From NCBI GenBank assembly GCA_017853455.1, contig JAFMJM010000130.1:1-6886 (forward strand): a DNA stretch of 6,886 nucleotides. The letters are read 5' to 3'. The notes beneath the pieces were generated by a model. That model did no database searches. It was not told the DNA's origin and saw only the letters and a program-made list of their open reading frames with translations. The translations under genes and the position numbers were made by a program. Below are positions 4,752-6,886 of this stretch, piece after piece (the stretch's first letter is position 1; each line of letters begins with the position of its first letter). Source of the DNA: Acidimicrobiia bacterium (GTDB lineage: Bacteria > Actinomycetota > Acidimicrobiia > IMCC26256 > PALSA-555).

Positions 4752-6131
4752 TCAGAGGTCGAGGGCGACGACCGGCCGCTCGAGCGGCGCGACGCAGATC
4801 TCACGCTGCGCCGACGCCAGCGCCGCGTGGGGGAGCCCGGCGAGGTAGCCGTCGACGAGCCGGTGGTAGTTGGCGATGTGCCCCTCGCCCTTCTCGGAGA
4901 GGCGCATGTACTCGAACGACCGCTGGTGCAGGCCGCGCTGCTGGCGCGGCACGTTGGCGAAGTCCTGGGCCGGGATGGGCGGGAAGCGCGGATCGTCGTG
5001 CTCCCACACCTCGGGGACCGGCGGGCACTCGGGCTCCCCACCCTGGGGGAAGCGGGTGAGCGACCAGATCTCCATCAGGGTCTCCTCCGGACCGAGCGGC
5101 CGGAAGCGGTACTGCGAGGCGCTCGAGTACATCGGGAGCACGATGAAGTGGGGGAAGCAGTAGATCATCGGCTCGTTGAAGCCGAGGGTCGTGAGCTCGT
5201 CGAGGTCGGGCACGTCGTGACCCTGCTCGCGGTGCCAGGAGACGACCGCCTCGTTGAGGGACCGGTCCCAGGTGGCCATCGCCAGGGCCGGGTCGGCGGG
5301 CAGCTCGATCGCCGCCGCCAGGCGTTCGGCGACCGCCACGTCGGAGCGGTGGATCATGCCGTCCATGCCGACGCTCATGGTGCGGAGGTACTGCAACTCG
5401 CCGTCGAGCCAGACCTTGGGGTCGAACGACGTGGGGTCGCGCGGAACGACCCGGTTCTTGATGACGAGCTGCGGGTGGGACTCCACCACGTGGTACTGCT
5501 CGACGAACGCCTCCTGCGCCAACTTCCAGTTGACCGGGAGGCGGGCCGCGACCCACCACTCGGCCCGCATCGACGAGAGGCGCCAGGCGTCGAGCATCGT
5601 GGAGGCCGGCTCGAACGACTCGTGCAGCGGCGGGGCGGCGTCGTCGAAGTTGATGAAGGCGCAGCCGCCCCACGTCTCGCAGCGCACCGGGGTGAGGTCG
5701 AGGTCGGCGGGGTCGAGGTTGCCCGGGTCGAAGTATCGCTTGCCCGTGACGGCCGTGTTGGCGCCGTCGGGGCCGTAGCACCACCCGTGGAACGGGCAGG
5801 TGAAGCCGCTGTCGCACCGACCGCGGCCCTCGGCCACGCGCACGCCCCGGTGGCGGCAGGCGTTCTGGAAGGCGACGACGCTGCCGTCGTCCTGACGGAC
5901 GACGACCACCGACTGGTCGAGGATCGTGTACTCGACCCAGTCGCGGGGGGCGGGGATCTCCTCGAGCCGGCAGGCCATCTGCCACACCCGGGGCCAGAGG
6001 TGCTCCGCCTCGAGGGCGTAGAACTCCTCGTCGAAGTAGCGCTCCTTGCGGATCCGGTCGGCCCGCTCCACCGCGAACGGCACCGGCAACGGGCGGTGGG
6101 TCCCGGGGACCGTCGGATCGGAGACCGTCAT
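4752..6131 (-). CDS. Rieske non-haem iron oxygenase, alpha subunit
   Basis: A 459-residue aromatic-ring-hydroxylating dioxygenase alpha subunit, about the usual length. The N-terminal Rieske domain binds a [2Fe-2S] cluster through C92-x-H94 and C112-x2-H115 with 17 residues between. The C-terminal catalytic domain has the mononuclear iron motif EAFVEQYHVVESH (207-219): H214 and H219 are ligands, and Glu211 stands where most family members have the Asp that bridges the two metal centres. D390 in AQDFANVPRQQRG (388-400) is the likely third ligand. Such enzymes add O2 to aromatic rings, or hydroxylate or demethylate, using electrons from a reductase and ferredoxin that are not in the window. The ATG is preceded by GGGAGG at 8 bases. 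The NTF2-like gene follows in the same operon, and a Baeyer-Villiger monooxygenase is divergent, implying a catabolic route for a cyclic compound. The substrate cannot be told from the sequence. Confidence 0.95.
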   Translation of the reverse strand: MTVSDPTVPGTHRPLPVPFAVERADRIRKERYFDEEFYALEAEHLWPRVWQMACRLEEIPAPRDWVEYTILDQSVVVVRQDDGSVVAFQNACRHRGVRVAEGRGRCDSGFTCPFHGWCYGPDGANTAVTGKRYFDPGNLDPADLDLTPVRCETWGGCAFINFDDAAPPLHESFEPASTMLDAWRLSSMRAEWWVAARLPVNWKLAQEAFVEQYHVVESHPQLVIKNRVVPRDPTSFDPKVWLDGELQYLRTMSVGMDGMIHRSDVAVAERLAAAIELPADPALAMATWDRSLNEAVVSWHREQGHDVPDLDELTTLGFNEPMIYCFPHFIVLPMYSSASQYRFRPLGPEETLMEIWSLTRFPQGGEPECPPVPEVWEHDDPRFPPIPAQDFANVPRQQRGLHQRSFEYMRLSEKGEGHIANYHRLVDGYLAGLPHAALASAQREICVAPLERPVVALDL

Positions 6132-6139
6132 GGCGTGCG

Positions 6140-6145
6140 CCTCCC
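6140..6145 (-). promoter_or_regulatory. Shine-Dalgarno site of the Rieske gene
   Basis: GGGAGG on the minus strand, 8 bases before the ATG at 6131. It confirms the start and shows that this gene, unlike those in the left block, uses a leadered mRNA. Confidence 0.75.
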
Positions 6146-6170
6146 GTCGGACATCTCGGACGCCGTGATC

Positions 6171-6176
6171 AGCCTA
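6171..6176 (-). promoter_or_regulatory. Candidate -10 of the Rieske/NTF2 operon
   Basis: TAGGCT on the minus strand fits TANNNT and would give a leader of about 33 bases that includes the Shine-Dalgarno site. No consensus -35 lies 16-19 bases upstream, so the promoter may be weak or activator-dependent. Confidence 0.35.
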
Positions 6177-6200
6177 ACGGCCGCCTCCCGGCCGGGTTCG

Positions 6201-6210
6201 ACCGATCGGT
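6201..6210. promoter_or_regulatory. 10-bp perfect palindrome, candidate operator
   Basis: ACCGATCGGT reads the same on both strands. Its last base is the first base of the candidate BVMO -10 (6210-6215), and it lies about 25 bases upstream of the Rieske -10. A dimeric repressor such as a TetR-type protein bound here would block BVMO transcription and could also affect the Rieske operon. No regulator gene is in view, so the identity is open. Confidence 0.35.
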
Positions 6211-6215
6211 ACAAT
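6210..6215 (+). promoter_or_regulatory. Candidate -10 of the Baeyer-Villiger monooxygenase gene
   Basis: TACAAT matches TATAAT at 5 of 6 bases and fits TANNNT. Predicted transcription start is near 6222, giving a leader of about 40 bases. No convincing -35 is found 16-18 bases upstream. Confidence 0.4.
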
Positions 6216-6250
6216 TCCGGTGACCGCCCGGACCCCCCGCCGGTCGCCCC

Positions 6251-6257
6251 GAGGAGG
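6251..6257 (+). promoter_or_regulatory. Shine-Dalgarno site of the BVMO gene
   Basis: GAGGAGG ends 4 bases before the GTG at 6262. The spacing is slightly short but the match is strong, and it decides this start: the FAD-binding strand begins only about ten residues later. Confidence 0.7.
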
Positions 6258-6261
6258 CTCC

Positions 6262-6886
6262 GTGACAGGCATCGACACCCCCGAGGTCGACGTCGTGATC
6301 GTGGGCGCCGGGATGACCGGGGTCAACCAGCTCTACCTGCTCCTCGAGGCGGGCTTCTCGGTGCAGGTCCTCGAGGCGGCCCCGGGGGTGGGCGGGACCT
6401 GGTTCTGGAACCGCTACCCGGGGTGCCGGTTCGACTCCGAGTCGTACTCCTACGGCTACCTGTTCTCGAAGGAGCTCTTCGACGAGTGGGTCTGGTCCGA
6501 GCACTTCGCCGGCCAGCCCGAGATCGAGGCCTACGTCAACCACGTCGTCGACAAGTTCGACCTGCGCCGCCACATCCGGTTCGACACCCGGGTGACCGGC
6601 GCCACCTGGGACGACGCGTCACGCACGTGGCTGGTGACCACCGGCACCGGCGATCCGGTCCGGTGCCGGTTCCTGATCGCGGCCAGCGGTGCCCTGTCGG
6701 TCCCCTACACCCCCGACATCCCCGGACGCGCCGACTTCGCCGGGATCCAGCACCACACCGGTGAGTGGCCGGCCGAGCCCGTCGACTTCACCGGGACCCG
6801 CACCGCCATCGTCGGCACGTCGTCGAGCGGCGTGCAGGTGCTGCCCGCCGTGATGCACGACTGCGCGTCGGTCACGGTGTTCCAGC
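6262..6886 (+). CDS. Type I Baeyer-Villiger monooxygenase, N-terminal part (runs off window)
   Basis: The first 208 residues of a flavin monooxygenase, open to the window edge; the family usually has 520-640 residues. The FAD-binding Rossmann motif is GAGMTG (15-20) with Glu38 ending the second strand. GGTWFWNRYPGCRFDSES (44-61) is typical of the cyclohexanone/phenylacetone/steroid monooxygenase group. The diagnostic fingerprint FxGxxxHxxxWP is exact at 159-170 (F159, G161, H165, W169, P170). The second, NADPH-binding Rossmann motif reads GTSSSG (185-190), with Ser187 in place of the usual second Gly. The enzyme uses NADPH and O2 to insert oxygen next to a ketone, making an ester or lactone. 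Divergence from the Rieske operon suggests one pathway and shared control; a cyclic ketone from a terpenoid, steroid or alicyclic compound is a reasonable but untested substrate class. The GTG start follows a strong Shine-Dalgarno site. Confidence 0.92.
   Translation, partial: MTGIDTPEVDVVIVGAGMTGVNQLYLLLEAGFSVQVLEAAPGVGGTWFWNRYPGCRFDSESYSYGYLFSKELFDEWVWSEHFAGQPEIEAYVNHVVDKFDLRRHIRFDTRVTGATWDDASRTWLVTTGTGDPVRCRFLIAASGALSVPYTPDIPGRADFAGIQHHTGEWPAEPVDFTGTRTAIVGTSSSGVQVLPAVMHDCASVTVFQ

Noticed and set aside
4325..5041. Longer 238-residue version of the NTF2-like protein
   Set aside because: The extra N-terminus would lie over the end of the Rieske gene in another frame and is Arg/Ser-rich. The GTG at 4720 has a good Shine-Dalgarno site and starts the domain at the expected place.
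4713..6764. 683-codon open frame on the plus strand
   Set aside because: It is antisense to the whole Rieske gene and crosses its promoter and the BVMO start. The product is Arg/Gly/Val/Asp-rich without domains, a normal shadow in 70% G+C DNA.

Overview
The window is about 70% G+C, codes almost without gaps, and uses GTG as often as ATG for starts. Several genes appear to lack a 5' leader. This points to an actinobacterium; a lineage such as Acidimicrobiia would fit, but the class is a guess from style and not shown by a marker gene. There are eight protein genes and no RNA gene, insertion sequence or CRISPR array.

Left block (1-2915, all minus strand). Read in transcription order it holds a small VOC/glyoxalase-fold protein, a 363-residue protein of unknown function whose start overlaps the VOC stop, a COQ4-like protein carrying the complete HDxxH-x11-E metal motif, and a very acidic 127-residue protein built from five exact 19-residue repeats with a DxDGDGxxD-type calcium loop. 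The gene order looks like an operon. However, the VOC, COQ4-like and repeat-protein genes each have a TANNNT -10 hexamer ending exactly 6 bases before the start codon, which is the signature of leaderless transcripts. A fourth copy of this arrangement serves the divergent MFS gene.

Middle (2962-4353, plus strand). A 14-segment DHA2-type MFS exporter is divergent from the VOC gene across a 46-bp spacer. It overlaps the next gene tail to tail by 29 bp.

Right block (4325-6886). An oxygenase module: a Rieske non-haem iron oxygenase alpha subunit and a small NTF2/SnoaL-fold protein form one minus-strand operon, and a type I Baeyer-Villiger monooxygenase (cut off by the window edge) is divergent on the plus strand. 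These three genes use ordinary Shine-Dalgarno sites. The 130-bp spacer holds a -10-like hexamer on each strand and a perfect 10-bp palindrome touching the BVMO -10. The likely theme is oxidative breakdown of a cyclic or aromatic compound, with ring hydroxylation and ketone-to-ester oxygen insertion; the substrate cannot be read from the sequence. No ferredoxin or reductase partner for the Rieske enzyme is in view.

The most interesting points are the repeated leaderless promoter geometry, a COQ4-family protein in a likely menaquinone-using lineage next to an unknown His/Glu-rich protein, and the 19-residue-period acidic repeat protein.
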